From Craterostigma plantagineum (lineage: Eukaryota; Streptophyta; Magnoliopsida; Lamiales; Linderniaceae): a stretch of 64,000 nucleotides of DNA. Below the pieces are notes generated by a model. It did no database searches, was not told the DNA's origin, and saw only the letters and a program-made list of their open reading frames with translations. The stretch is from contig JAPQWV010000629.1 of NCBI GenBank assembly GCA_027422505.1, forward strand, positions 186,001 to 250,000, written 5' to 3'. Every line of letters begins with the position of its first letter. Position 1 is the stretch's first letter. Below, piece after piece: positions 21,540-32,270 of the stretch. The translations under genes were made by a program, and so were the position numbers.

Positions 21540-22010
21540 TCAGTTCCTTTCTATTCGGCGAAAGTTACTTACACACACACATATATATATAGGCATTGTA
21601 TCGCCCGAAACTTGTTTCCCTAGGATTTGTCTAAGGAATCGCCCGATTCCTGCTCTCATTCGCTCGGCGAAAGTGGATGTTTAAGGGTTTTGGAAATCAA
21701 CCGAAACTTAACTATTTCTTCTAATAAATTAATACTTTATGCAGCTCGGCGATTCTATCTTGTATACACTTCACAATCTGCCGAAACATGATTTCATCAT
21801 GGTTTGTGAAATCGACCGATTCTTACTCCAATCACTCGGCGATTTGTTCCCCTCATGCCACGTGTAATTGTTATATGAATCGCCAGAAATGTGGTTTCGT
21901 TAAATCGCTCGATTCCTACCCTATTTACCCGATGATTTTATCTTCTATGTACATAGGAATCGGCCGATTCTAACTTGCTCCATTTGAGCTCGGCGATTTC
22001 ATACGTGCAT
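21540..22010. repeat. AATCGCCCGATT / CTCGGCGATT word array
   Basis: About 470 bases with repeated AATCGCCCGATTCC, ATCGACCGATTC, CTCGGCGATT and CGCCCGAAAC words. Read on the minus strand these are AATCGGGCGATT and TTTCGCCGAG, the same words that fill 45000-45540 in the LTR of element E. This suggests a fragment of a related Tekay LTR, probably inverted. The flanking bases to 22190 (CACATAAGTC, TGCATTCACATAGGCACA) also resemble Tekay LTR sequence read backwards. Support is word content, not a long alignment. Confidence 0.6.
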
Positions 22011-22220
22011 GCCACGTGTAATAGTGACTTAAAATTTCTTAAGTCCTTATAACACATATACACATACAATACGGTACACATACTTCATGAATTCACATAG
22101 ATCACATAATCCACTTAGCATGCATTCACATAGGCACATAAGTCATTTAAAGGCATATAAGAGCATGAAAACATCATAACGCACATCGAGCTCCAATCTG
22201 GACTCTAGTAGACCTTCCAG
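22011..22220. other. Junction region before copia C pol remnant
   Basis: About 210 AT-rich bases with many CACATA-type words, resembling the minus strand of the Tekay LTR 3' module. Copia RT coding homology begins abruptly near 22220, so an internal deletion or insertion boundary lies here. Confidence 0.4.
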
Positions 22221-23675
22221 ATGGTTTTAGACCCATTGGGTGTAGATGGATCTACAAGAGAAATATAGGATCTGACGGATTGGTTGATACATACAAAGCT
22301 AGGCTTGTGGTGAAAGGGTACAGTCAAAAAGAGGGCATTGACTATGAGGAGACCTTTTCGCCTGTTGCTATGATGAAGACCATTCGAACATTGCTTGCGA
22401 TAGCTGCGTACTATGACTATGAGATCTGGTAGATGGATGTGAAAACTGCGTTCCTAAATGGATACCTCAAGGAGGAAATATATATGGAGCAGCCCAAGGG
22501 TTTTACATCGCGAGGAGATGCTCATAAGGTGTGCAAACTGAACAAGTCCATTTATGGACTGAAACAAGCCTCCAGAAGCTGGAATATTCGGTTCGATGAA
22601 GTGGTCAAGGCCATGGATTCTTAAAGAACGAAGACGAACATTGCGTCTACAAGAAAAGCAGCGGGAGCAAAATATCTTTCCTCGTATTGTACGTGGACGA
22701 CATCCTTTTGATAGGAAATGATATTGGAATGCTCTCGATGGTGAAATAGTGGCTTTCGATCGAATTCTCCGTGAAAGACTTGGGAGAAGCTACCTACATT
22801 TTGGGGATTCGCCTTTATAGAGATCGAGCGAATCGTATGTCATGACTCTCCCAGGCCATTTACTTAGAGAATGTCCTAAAGCGATATAATATGGACAACT
22901 CTAAGAAAGGGTTCTTGCCTATGCGGCATGGGATTCACCTTTCCAAGGCTATGAGCCTTCAAAGTGACTTGGAGCGGAAAGAGATGAATGGAATCCCTAT
23001 GCATCCGCAGTGGGTAGCTTGATGTACGCGATGCTTTGCACGTGACCTGACTTGGCGTACGCTGTGAGCGTAGTCAGTCGGTTTCAGGCTGAGCTTAGTA
23101 AGGAACATTGGACAGCAGTCAAAACTATCGTCGAGTACCTCAGATGGACTAAGGATATAATGATGGTCTACGGTAATGGAGAATTGGAAATGGAAGGGTA
23201 TACGGATTCGGATTTCCAGTCTGACGTGGACGACCGAAAATCCACTTCAGGATTCGTCTTTACGCTCAACGATGGAGCGGTGTCTTGGAAAAGTTCCAAA
23301 CAGAGCACTACTGCAGATTCCACCTGCGAAGCAGAGTATATAGCGGCCTCAGAGGCAGCTAAGGAAGGTGTTTGGATGAGAAAGTTCTTGGAAGAACTTG
23401 GTGTCGTTCCTGTAGCAGATAGGCCATTGCCATTGTGGTGTGACAATACTGGCGCTATTGCTCAGGCGAAAGAACCGAGGTCTCACAGTAGGTCCAAACA
23501 TATAGAAAAAAAGTACCACGTGTTACGTGGATTCGTTGAGAATGGCTACATAGCCGTGCAGAAGATTGCCACCGCGAAAAACGTGCCCGACCCATTCACC
23601 AAGCCTCTATCAGAGGCAGTGATGGTTAGACATCTCGAAAAGATGGGTATTAGATACTGCAGCGCATGGCATTGA
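22221..23675 (+). pseudogene. Copia C reverse transcriptase and RNase H
   Basis: A plus-strand copia pol remnant starting inside RT: KARLVVKGYSQKEGIDYEET, then [39 protein letters not shown], the catalytic box LYVDDILLIGND near 22685-22720, and RNase H from 23052 (YTDSDFQSDVDDRKSTSG, STCEAEYIAASEAAKEG, LWCDNTGAIAQAKEP, HIEKKYHVLRGFVENG, DPFTKPL). The protein ends at 23675 just before the polypurine tract. At least five stops lie in RT (first TAG 22430-22432). Gag, protease and integrase are missing. The style is that of TNT1-like copia elements, not of A, B or D; I do not assign the lineage further. Confidence 0.88.
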
Positions 23676-23679
23676 TTGC

Positions 23680-23690
23680 AAGTGGGAGAT
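23680..23690 (+). promoter_or_regulatory. Polypurine tract of copia C
   Basis: AAGTGGGAGAT directly before the TGTTAGG start of the 3' LTR, a very common form of the tract in plant copia elements. Confidence 0.8.
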
Positions 23691-24532
23691 TGTTAGGAAT
23701 ATGCCCTCGAATGCTATACGAGGATTAGATTGTATAGGGAATTAGCTTATTTATCATTCGACCTTTTATGTAATAAGATATTTTTTATGTATTTATTGAA
23801 AGGCGCTGTTCGTTTATTGGATATAAGAGTAATTTACTAAGCATCCGATAAAGCAATAAATGACCAAATCCAAATGTCTCGAGTTGAGTCACTGTTCTCG
23901 ATGGGTACGAGAGAGGAAGGCACCAGTGGACTCTTAACCTCGGGCATTAAAAGTCCGTAAGCCGGCGGAAAGCGGCAACTTGGGCATCAAGTCCTTGAAT
24001 CTTGATTTGGAAAACGCCGGCGGAAAGCGACAACTCCAAATCAACGAGTTAGACGAGTGGCGGTTATCAGCTTACAATAACGTCTGCATGTATAAGGAAC
24101 GTTCAAAAGCCTATCACGATAAAAAAATTAGGGAAAGCCTATCATAGTCTTGCAAGTAATCGAGATAACTGTCCTATGAGGACGGCGACGGGAAATTACG
24201 AAATCCTTGGCCAAGGTATTGAACTAACTCATGTTAGACATGGAGGGTAGTTTTCGTAATTTGCCGCGTCCCCATTTTATCATAGAATCGAGTATAGTGA
24301 GTTTGACATAGACCATGGCTCTCACTCGATTGGGACACAGCTGAAGGGTGTATACGTAGTAGTATAATCTATAGTAAGGTTCTCGAATAAAGACTGGGTC
24401 GAAATTCGCACTCGAATCGGGTTACGGTCCGTACTGCGGGATTGGCTAGGTAACTGCCGGACTCTTGGATTCCTCCATTTCCGATTGAGTCGAACCTAGA
24501 GAGTTGGGCTTAAAAAGAATCATCAACGTGTA
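23691..24532 (+). repeat. Copia C 3' LTR, truncated by the Athila-type element
   Basis: Starts TGTTAGGAATATGCCC after the polypurine tract and is followed for 842 bases until the Athila LTR begins. No CA end is seen, so the last part is missing. It is homologous to 19841-20810 at both ends, and to the inverted LTR fragment at 49813-50183 near its start. GCCGGCGGAAAGCG-type words near 23960-24030 occur twice within it. Confidence 0.8.
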
Positions 24533-26003
24533 CTGATAAGGAGAAAAATTGTTTTGGGCCTTAACGGGCCTTGGGCCATTGGGCCGCGCCTTAGTGGACG
24601 ATAAACGTATTTTAATGCGTTTATCGTAGTATTAAATTAGGATATAATAGAGCTCTAGCAATCGTTTTGTGCATTTATTCCCCATATTTACACTTATTCT
24701 TATATTGAAGGAGCTTAGGACGAGTTTCAGGCGAAAACGAGCGAAAACGAGGCAAAACGGTGCAAAAATGAAGAACACTGCCGGGTGTCACGGCCGTGAC
24801 ACCCTATGCAATTGGCCGTGACACCCACCAGAGGCCGAAATAGAAGACACTGCCTAAGGTCACGGCCGTGACTTCCCTTGCACTAGGCCGTGACACTTGG
24901 CAGAGAGTTGGACTGATGATGGTCATGGCCGTGACACCTTATGCACTTGGCCGTGACACTTGGCAGAAAGTTGAGTAACTTGAGTCGGCCATGGTCACGG
25001 CCGTGACGGCCCATGTCCCAGGCCGTGACCGTTACGGGAATCGCTATAAAAAGCCCAAATTCGACCCAGAAAGGACACAACTTATCAGAGATCAAATCCG
25101 AACCATCCAGAGACGAAATTAGGGTGAAAAGAACAGAGAAACACGTTCCGGAGCGCACGAGACGAATCAACGACGAATTCTACGCATAGTTGGACGAAGA
25201 ACGAAGATCTCCCCGCACAATCATCGCAGATCATCCGTATATCAAGATCATGAGTTCTTCACCTTTGTTTCTTATTTCTTTCATTATTCTCTCGTCTATT
25301 ATGTGTAGCTAATTCCCCTTTGTCTTTGGGATTAGATGAACGCTAGGATATTTCGTAGTTAAGACTTATAATTATCGTGACTATGTGTTTGGCTGTTTAT
25401 CGTTCTATGAAATTGTTTCGTTGCTTTAATACGTCTATGTGTTAAAGTGATCGTGTGGAAAAACGTTTAGGGCGACAGCTAAGAAACGTTTAGGTCGTTC
25501 ATAGAAGATAGATTCGTGTATAGGGCGAAAGCAAATACTCAATCCTCGCCGTTACTAATTACTGAATTTTAGATCCCCGCGAGCGTTTAGGGCGATAGCA
25601 AATTCGCGAGCGGGTAGGAAATTACTGCGATTTAGTCAGAATCACGTAGGAGAGATAATTCATTGTCTTAGCCAAAAACACAAAGCGGGATTCGAATCCC
25701 AACACGTCTTTATCATCTGAAAACTCTCGTATCAGTTAGTCGCGCCCTTTGAATTTTTGATTGATTTAGGAGCGGTCTGTTAGGCTAAGTCGTCAACAAT
25801 TTGCGTATTTTATTTAGGTTAAATATCGAGTCGATAGGTCACTACTAGTACTTGATTTATTCCTTGTATTCGATACTCGTTTACTCGCTTTACTACACTA
25901 CAAACGATAGGTCCACTGCCTATCGCACGTCGGTGACAGTAATTTAGTATTCATTTTAATCATTACTTGTCGCACTTTTCATTCACACACCACGTGTCGA
26001 TCA
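24533..26003 (+). repeat. 5' LTR of the Athila-type element
   Basis: 1471 bases beginning TGATAAGG and ending CGATCA, so the ends form a short TGAT/ATCA inverted repeat. The primer site follows six bases after the end. The LTR carries the GTCACGGCCGTGAC palindromes at 24786-25030 and a second set of short repeats, TTTAGGGCGAxAGC with TTCGCGAGCG-like words, at 25460-25610. Confidence 0.8.
24786..25030 (+). repeat. Four spaced GTCACGGCCGTGAC palindromes in the Athila LTR
   Basis: The 14-base palindrome GTCACGGCCGTGAC (first copy extended to 16, TGTCACGGCCGTGACA) starts at 24787, 24859, 24922 (one change, GTCATGGCCGTGAC) and 24994. Spacings are 72, 63 and 72. Each copy is followed about 17-20 bases later by a half site GGCCGTGACAC or GGCCGTGACC. 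The layout is more regular than in the other word arrays of the window. Confidence 0.92.
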
Positions 26004-26009
26004 AGTTTT

Positions 26010-26027
26010 TGGCGCCGTTGCCGGGGA
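26010..26027 (+). promoter_or_regulatory. Primer binding site, tRNA-Asp type
   Basis: TGGCGCCGTTGCCGGGGA matches the primer site complementary to the 3' end of plant tRNA-Asp, used by Athila and several Tat elements. It lies six bases after the 5' LTR. Confidence 0.92.
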
Positions 26028-26233
26028 GTAAATTGATATTAGGAACACCGTAGTTCGGTACTTTAGCCACTTTTATTTTAACGTTTTCCTTGTTTTACTG
26101 TTTGCGTCGTTCATGTTAGTTACGTTAGTTGTTCGTCCTGCATCATTATTCGTCTCATATTTCTTTCTACGTATTTGTTTACGCCTTTGCTAATTTTTGT
26201 TTTTCATTCATTCAAGGCACAATTCAGCGGTGA

Positions 26234-27414
26234 ATGACCCGAAGTCATCCATCGGGTCCCATCGTTGACGCAGACCCAGATTTCGAGCGGAAGTTACGAA
26301 GGAAACTCAAGTACGACACCGAAGGAGCTTACACTAGCTCTCAAGACCGTTTAGTTAGCTATTCAGAGGATAGTTTGCAGGAATCCATCCAAATCTCACG
26401 TGTAGAGACAGCCGTAGATAGTCCCAACACAGAAGTAGACATGGCGGACCACCGAGTGCCCGTTCATCACATTCCAGAGGAGGAGCCATCACTTCAGGAC
26501 CTCCTTAAGAACGCGGCGCTAGGCGGTACTGAGTCGGCGATTGTCATTCCGTCGATCGAGAACAATAACTTCGAGCTGTAGCACTCTTGGCTTCAGATGA
26601 TATTTCAGACGGCCTAATTTGAGGGTAACCCCGATGACGACCCTTACTCCCATCTGAAGGCGTTTTTTACGGTGACGACACCATCAAAATCAATGGTGAC
26701 CCGGGCGATGCAATCAAGCTGATGCTGTTCCCGTTCTCGCTCAAGTTCAGGACGAAAGACTGGTTGGATATGTTGCCGCCCAGATCGATCACTACCTGGG
26801 AAGAGATGCGAGCCGCCTTCATCAACCACTACTTCCCACTGACGAAGGTGCTAAGGTTGAAGACGAAGATTTCTCTCTTTCACCAAAAGGATTCCGAAAA
26901 CTTGTATGAGGTGTGGGAGCGTTATAAGGCACTACTGAAGAGATGCCCACAGCACGGGATGTCGAAGGCAGCCCAGATCAACCAATTTGATGAGGGGCTC
27001 AACAATCAGACTGTCCATATGCTAGACGGAGCCGCTGGAGGAGGACTCGTGAAGCTCAACGCGACTGACACGTGGAATTTGATTGAGGATTACTCGAGGA
27101 ACAGCTTCATGAGGGGCAATGCCAGGATGAAGACACCCGGTGTCTTCGGAGTCAGCGAGGAGACGGCCACCAATGCCAAGATCGAGGCGCTCCAGCAAGA
27201 AATCGCCTCAACGAACTCCCAGTTGCAGACGGTGATTGGTGCATTACTTCCCAAGTCCGGGCACACTCAGCCCGTGAACGCCGTAGCCACCACCACACCA
27301 ACGCAGCACACGCCTTACGTGCCATTGTGCGGGATTTGCGGCGCAGCCCACGAGACCTCAGATTGCCAACTTGGGCAGCCGCTGGAACACGTAGATTATA
27401 TGGGCAATTACTAA
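26234..27414 (+). pseudogene. gag: Athila-type Gag
   Basis: The N-terminal 115 residues run from ATG 26234 to a stop at 26579. After frame changes near 26580-26720 the capsid part continues to 27414: KLMLFPFSLKFRTKDWLDML (split: FPFSLKFRTKDWLDMLP), ITTWEEMRAAFINHYFP, FHQKDSENLYEVWERYKALL, then DGAAGGGLVKLNATDTWNLI. A CCHC-like finger CGICGAAHETSDC is near 27326-27364. These are the motifs of plant Athila/Tat-type Gag (retrotrans_gag). It would form the particle and bind RNA. Internal stops show it is not functional. Confidence 0.85.
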
Positions 27415-29184
27415 GGTGGCCAGCAAAGTTTCCAGCCTCGGGCACATCCAAACCTGGCATACGAGAATCAGAACCATCAGGCCAAGGACCGCCAGGATTT
27501 AAGCCCAGATCATCCGGATTCCAAAACGGACCACCACGACAGTACCAGAGCGCACCAGCAGGAGGATCCGATGACATGAGGGAGATGAAGGACATGATGA
27601 AGGCGCTCCTCATGATTTTCAGCAGCACCACCGCAGCCCACGAAAGCCGAATGACAAAGATGGAGGAGTACATGGAGGCGAACGACTTGCGTGCTCAGAA
27701 CTCGGATGCCTCGCTCAAAAAGCTAGAGCAACAGATGGGCCAGATGGCGACAGTTGTCGGGCGTACTCAGGGATCGCTCCCAAGCTACACCGAGCCGCAT
27801 CCCAAGTTGTACTGCAAGGCGGTGACGCTGACAAATGGGCGAGAACTGCAAGAAGTGCCCACTAAAAAGAAGGCCAAGGAGAACGCCAACTTCGAGAGCC
27901 ACGATGAGCCCGAAGTGGAGGAGATCAGAGGCGACGATGTCGAGAAGGCCGAAGCTGAGAAGGAGAAGGTCGAGCCCGAGAAGGAAAAGGTGATGGAGAT
28001 CCAGCGGCCACCGGTGAAGCCATACCAGCCGAAGATCCCATACCCGGCTCGACTGAAGAAGGACAAGAACGAGGCACAGTTTGGTAAATTTATGGGTATG
28101 TGTAAGGAGTTGCATATTAACTTACCTTTTGTTGAAGCTATTAAGCAGATGCCCAGCTTCGCCAAGTTCTTGAAGGACCTGCTGACCAACAGAAGGAAGC
28201 TCGAACACGTCTCCACCGTTTGCCTACGAGGAGAGTGCTCGGCGATTCTCCAAGGCAAGATCCCAAAGAAGCTCAAGGACCCAGGGAGTTTCACTATTCC
28301 CTATCTTATAGGAGATCTAGTGATTGAGCGTGCGTTAGCAGACCTGGGCGCTAGCATTAATCTTATGCCGTATTCTATGTTTAAGCGTTTAGGATTAGGT
28401 GAGCCACCACCCACTAGGATGAGTCTCCAACTAGCTGATAGGTCGTTGAATTACCCTCGAGGTGTTATCGAGGATGTTCTAGTTAAAGTTGATAAGTTTG
28501 TGATTCCCGCAGATTTTGTTATTTTAGATATGGAGGAAGACGAAAATGTTCCCTTGATCTTAGGTAGATTGTTCTTAGCGACGGGGGAAACCATGATAGA
28601 CGTTAGGAATGGGACTTTAACCTTGACAGTAGACGGCAAGAAAGTTACTTTTAATATGGCCGACTCGATGAAAAAGAGCGGCGAGCAAGATGATAAATGT
28701 TACTTTATAGACGTATTTGACCACGACTTCCTCTTTTCCGTGCAAGGTCTGTCACAGGTTGGCGATCACGACATGCATACGATTATGGCGATCGATGAGT
28801 GTGGGGAGGAGATCGACGAGCCTATCATAGCCATCGACGAGAGCAGCGAAGAGGACAAGGAAAAGAGCTCAGTCGAGGAGCCACCGGTCCTAGAATTGAA
28901 GCTGCTACCCGACCACCTCGAGTACGCATTTCTTAGCAGCAATGGAGGGCTGCCGGTCATCATCTCATCAAGCCTCGACGACGGACAGAAGGGCCAGCTC
29001 TTAGACGTGTTGAAGGCGCACAAGAAGGCGTTGGCGTGGAAGATATCCGACGCAAGGGGTATCAACCCGAGCTATTGCACGCACAAGATCCTCATAGAGG
29101 ACATTCAAGTCGGTCGCTCAACGCTAAAGGCACCTCAACCCCAACATGAAGGACGTGGTAAAGAAGGAGGTGATCAAATTGCTA
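27415..29184 (+). pseudogene. Athila-type Gag tail, protease and start of RT
   Basis: One long frame (27327-29219) follows a frameshift near 27414. It holds a Gln/Pro-rich tail, a short coiled coil (EEYMEANDLRAQNSDASLKK near 27663), a Lys/Glu-rich stretch (27900-28010), then the aspartic protease: ERALADLGASINLMPYSMF near 28325-28380, LQLADRSLNYPRGVIEDVLV, and LILGRLFLATGETMIDV near 28555-28605. The last part (LLPDHLEYAFLSSNGGLPVI, AHKKALAWKISDARGI near 29010-29055) is the usual entry to Athila RT. A shift near 29110 and the joint at 29184 end it; the last residues before the stop at 29219 come from Tekay sequence. Confidence 0.87.
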
Positions 29185-29692
29185 TGACTTGGGAAGGATT
29201 TAAAACACTCCACCGATGAAAAAGACTTTACAGCGCCGGATAGAGCGCAGAAGCTAACGAGTTTATTAACCTCAAGCAAGGAGGAATACAGTGGCAGATT
29301 ACATACGCAAGTTCGAGCGATTATCAAGGTTTGCACCGCACATAGTTGCACTGACAAGCTGAAGATCGAACGTTTCTTGGAAGGTCTCAAACCCGAGATC
29401 TTCTGAAGCGTAAGTATGTATGATACCGAGGGGAAGACTTATGCCCGTATTGCTGAACCGGCAATCTTAGCTGAGCAGGTGGGGATTAGAGTTACAAAGG
29501 CTCAGGATGCAAAGCGGAGAACGGAAGAGCAGCAAGGAGGAGGAAATCAGAACACCAGTTCTTTGGAAAGGCGTCAAATTTCTGCGGAAATCAGCCCAGC
29601 CAGCAGAATTGGAGACCAAGACCGAATCAAGGACCATTTAACATCCCGAACAGACCCGCAGGCGCTGCAACTCAATGCCGACAGTGTGGATG
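29185..29692 (+). pseudogene. gag: Tekay element E, Gag fragment before the insertion
   Basis: Plus-strand frames match Gag of element Y: MTWEGFKTL ([11 protein letters not shown]), ADYIRKFERLSRFAPH-like near 29290-29340, [15 protein letters not shown] near 29360-29405, and YARIAEPAILAEQVGIRVTK from 29440. The 3' end reads into the first cysteines of the zinc knuckle (29665-29690), where element Y is inserted; the knuckle continues at 40626. The N-terminal third, leader, primer site and 5' LTR of E are missing. TGA at 29404-29406 and frame changes show decay. Confidence 0.85.
29688..29692. repeat. Left target-site duplication of element Y (GGATG)
   Basis: GGATG directly before the TGTAGCACCC start of the 5' LTR. 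The same five bases follow the 3' LTR at 40621-40625, and removing one copy restores a continuous knuckle reading in element E. Confidence 0.95.
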
Positions 29693-30343
29693 TGTAGCAC
29701 CCGGGTCCTCGTAGTGATTAGAGGCCAATAAATTTGCATACCTGTTGAATGCAATTATGTGCATTTCGTGCAATACTATGTGCTCGTGTGAATTATGTGA
29801 AATTTGCATGAGATGTGTGCTTAACTTATTCGGCGGGAATTAGTGCATTTAAATTATGCCATGTGATTTCAAATTTAATTATGAATTTTCGAAATCAGGA
29901 TTATGGAATTGAATTAATAATAATAAAAAAAAAAGAAGAAGAAAATGAAAATGGGCTAGACTAAATGTAAATCTAGGCCCAAGAAGAAATTTAACATTGG
30001 CCAAAAACACCTAATAAAGATCATGGAGACAAAGCTCCTTAAATTGAGGAAACCTCACGTCAACCAAAGTCCTACCAACCCATACCCTTTGTTAATATCT
30101 ACCTAAAACTATTTTTTATTACACCCAACGTGGTGATGAGGAAGAAGCAAACAATGAGTTACTTCTCACACTAACAAAAACGTGAAGAAGAAAGAAGGGA
30201 GAGATCGAGGCTTAGAGCTAGAAGAGGTATGAAAATTCACCAAGTCATTTACGATTCAAGCTCGTGATTTATGTTTATTAGCTTGCAAGATAAGTTATTA
30301 GTTCGAAGTTTGCAAGCTTCCTTACCTTAGAGTGGCGTCATTA

Positions 30344-30356
30344 ACTTTATATAAAC
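30344..30356 (+). promoter_or_regulatory. Candidate TATA box of element Y LTR
   Basis: CTTTATATAAAC in the first third of the LTR (second copy near 38145-38157). If used, transcription would start before the ATGTCGA array, which would then be in the RNA. Motif and position only. Confidence 0.4.
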
Positions 30357-30638
30357 ATGTTTAGGATGATAAAGTACGAAAATTTCATGAATTAGTATTG
30401 GTGCAATTTAGGGATAAATCTCGGGGTAGTTTGGTTCTAAGAGTTTGATTTTAAGACCTAAGTGCCGAGACTTACATGTTTAGGGGTTATTAAACACGGA
30501 AGATGATTTTAGGATTTGAATCCTTACTTAGCTCGAATTTTAGGGTCTATTACTTTAACATGAGACGATCTTGAGTAGGTCTTAGGCGTGTTGGTAAAGA
30601 AAGCCTTAGGTTATATGAATTCGGGGTGAAGAAGATGA

Positions 30639-31600
30639 TAAAATGTCGAGTTCAACAAATCGATATAAATGTCGAAACGAATGTCGAATTGGATAAAATG
30701 TCGAGATGTCTAATGATAGATATCGAAGCCCCAAAATGTCGAAGTATTAAGGGAAAGATGTCGAGACCTCCTAAGGAAAAATGTCGAAAAGTTAACATAG
30801 GATGTCGAACCTTATGTCGAGGTTTCTAAATGTCGAAACCCTTTAGCCAAATGTCGAAATCTACTAGCCGGATAAATGTCGACATGTTAGATGAGATGTC
30901 GACGAAATATATCGAGATTTATCAAAAGTCGAGATGTTTAAAGATAAAGTCGAAACCAGGTGAGGATAAAAAGTCGAGCTAGATGTCGACATTAAAGTCG
31001 AGATCAATGTCGAGTAAAATGTCGAGTCCTTCTACTAGGAAAGAAATGTCGGGTTGAGCACAAAATGTCGAGAGCTAGTGAGAAGAATATCGAGACCTTC
31101 AAAATGTCGAGATGTTAAGAAAATATCGAAAATACTAGAGAAGATGTCGAGCTGAGTAAAAAGCCGAATTAAGAATGTCGAGGAAAAATGTCGACAATGA
31201 TGTCGAGATTCACGTTGAGTCATGTCGACATCTTCTTCAAATGTCGAAGTGTGAATGTCGAGGTTAGATAGTTAAAAATGTCAAGATGCATGATAAAATA
31301 TCGAATGCTAATTAAGAAGTCGACTTATCCTATCGAGAGTTACTCATGACAAATGTCGAGATTTATGTTAAATGCGTATCGACATTTCCTGTTTGAAATG
31401 TCGAAATAAAATGTCGAATAACATGTCGAGATTTCACACCCATACCGAGATTCGCTAAATGTCGAGCTTCATCTAATGTCGAGATCTTTCGATAACTTAA
31501 ATATCAAATTCATGTCGACATTTTCAGTTTCAAAATGTCGAAGCTAGGAAAAGTATCGAGATCTTTACACACACTATTAAGGAAAATATTTCGACACTTT
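30639..31600 (+). repeat. ATGTCGA word array, 5' LTR copy
   Basis: Nearly one kilobase in which ATGTCGA and variants (AAGTCGA, ATATCGA, ATGTCGACAT, ATGTCAAG) recur about 50 times at 8-30 base spacing. Most copies have the same orientation (AAATGTCGAGATGT-like); some are palindromic ATGTCGACAT. The spacer is A/T-rich and not repeated, so it is not a simple tandem array. Confidence 0.92.
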
Positions 31601-32039
31601 TCAAGTACATAGATAACCAATATTTTAGAAAATATACTGACATAATAATTTTACAATTTAGGGTCGAAAATTAGGGATTTCGCCGAACCAGTAGCAGTTA
31701 ATCTACGGACTCCAGGTAAGTAGAAATCCAACTACGACACACAACTTGTGTTACGTGCCTAAATTGCGTGATTACGTGCCTACGTGGTTTTATGAATTTC
31801 GTAAATTGATTGAAGTATTTAAATGTGGTAAGTCTATGTTGCATTTACCTACATCTGCATATGCATACTCACGTGCACGCACAAACTCGTGGGGGAGAGT
31901 CGTGGGGTTGAGTGTGCGTACTATTATGTCGCTTGTATGCGACGAAGACCCGCCGATATAGGCCGGTGTGTCGACTCGTAGTTGAGTCATGGACGACTTC
32001 TATGGCACCCTATATGGCGTACGACGCCGATTATTATTG

Positions 32040-32270
32040 AGGCAGGAGGAGCGACCCAGGAAGGAGCGACCTAGCTATGCTAGCGTAGGCTAACTGGCGT
32101 AGGCAACTACCCTATTTGCGGAAGGAGCGACCTGGAAGGAGCGACCTAGGGGGAATCCTAGCGTAGGCTACCAGCGTGGGCTACCGTATGACAGAGGGGA
32201 CGACCTGGGAGGGTGCGACCTAGGGAGACCTAGCGTAGGCTACCCAGCGTGGGTCGCTGTCACGATCCTA
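32040..32270 (+). repeat. GC-rich GGAGCGACCT / GCGTAGGCTACC minisatellite
   Basis: Short direct repeats: GGAGCGACCT-type words at 32047, 32061, 32124 and 32138, CTAGCGTAGGCTA-type words at 32080, 32158 and 32230, and CAGCGTGGGCTACC/CAGCGTGGGTCGC. The 3' LTR has the same block at 39840-40050 with one unit fewer. Solo LTR 1 has a diverged version at 12670-12800. Confidence 0.85.

Larger units (their letters stand above)
24533..29184 (+). mobile_element. Athila-type Ty3/gypsy element, truncated in RT
   Basis: Plus-strand order: LTR (24533-26003), tRNA-Asp primer site (26010-26027), gag (26234-27414), gag tail and protease (27415-28740), start of RT (about 28860-29184). The protease style (ALADLGASINLMPYSMF) and the tRNA-Asp primer suit Athila-type elements. 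Homology stops at 29184, where gag of Tekay element E begins; the bases GCT at the joint could belong to either side. RT, RNase H, integrase and the 3' LTR are missing. Confidence 0.85.

Noticed and set aside
24786..25030. Bacterial operator or contaminating sequence because of the GTCACGGCCGTGAC palindromes
   Set aside because: The palindromes lie within a plant Athila LTR directly linked to its tRNA-Asp primer site and gag.
27152..28294. Long minus-strand ORFs opposite the Athila gag-protease
   Set aside because: They are shadows of the plus-strand coding region and have no domain content.
30626..31223. Lys/Met/Arg-rich ORFs in the LTR of element Y (second copy near 38425-39023)
   Set aside because: They are readings of the ATGTCGA word array; both LTR copies have them only because the LTRs are identical.
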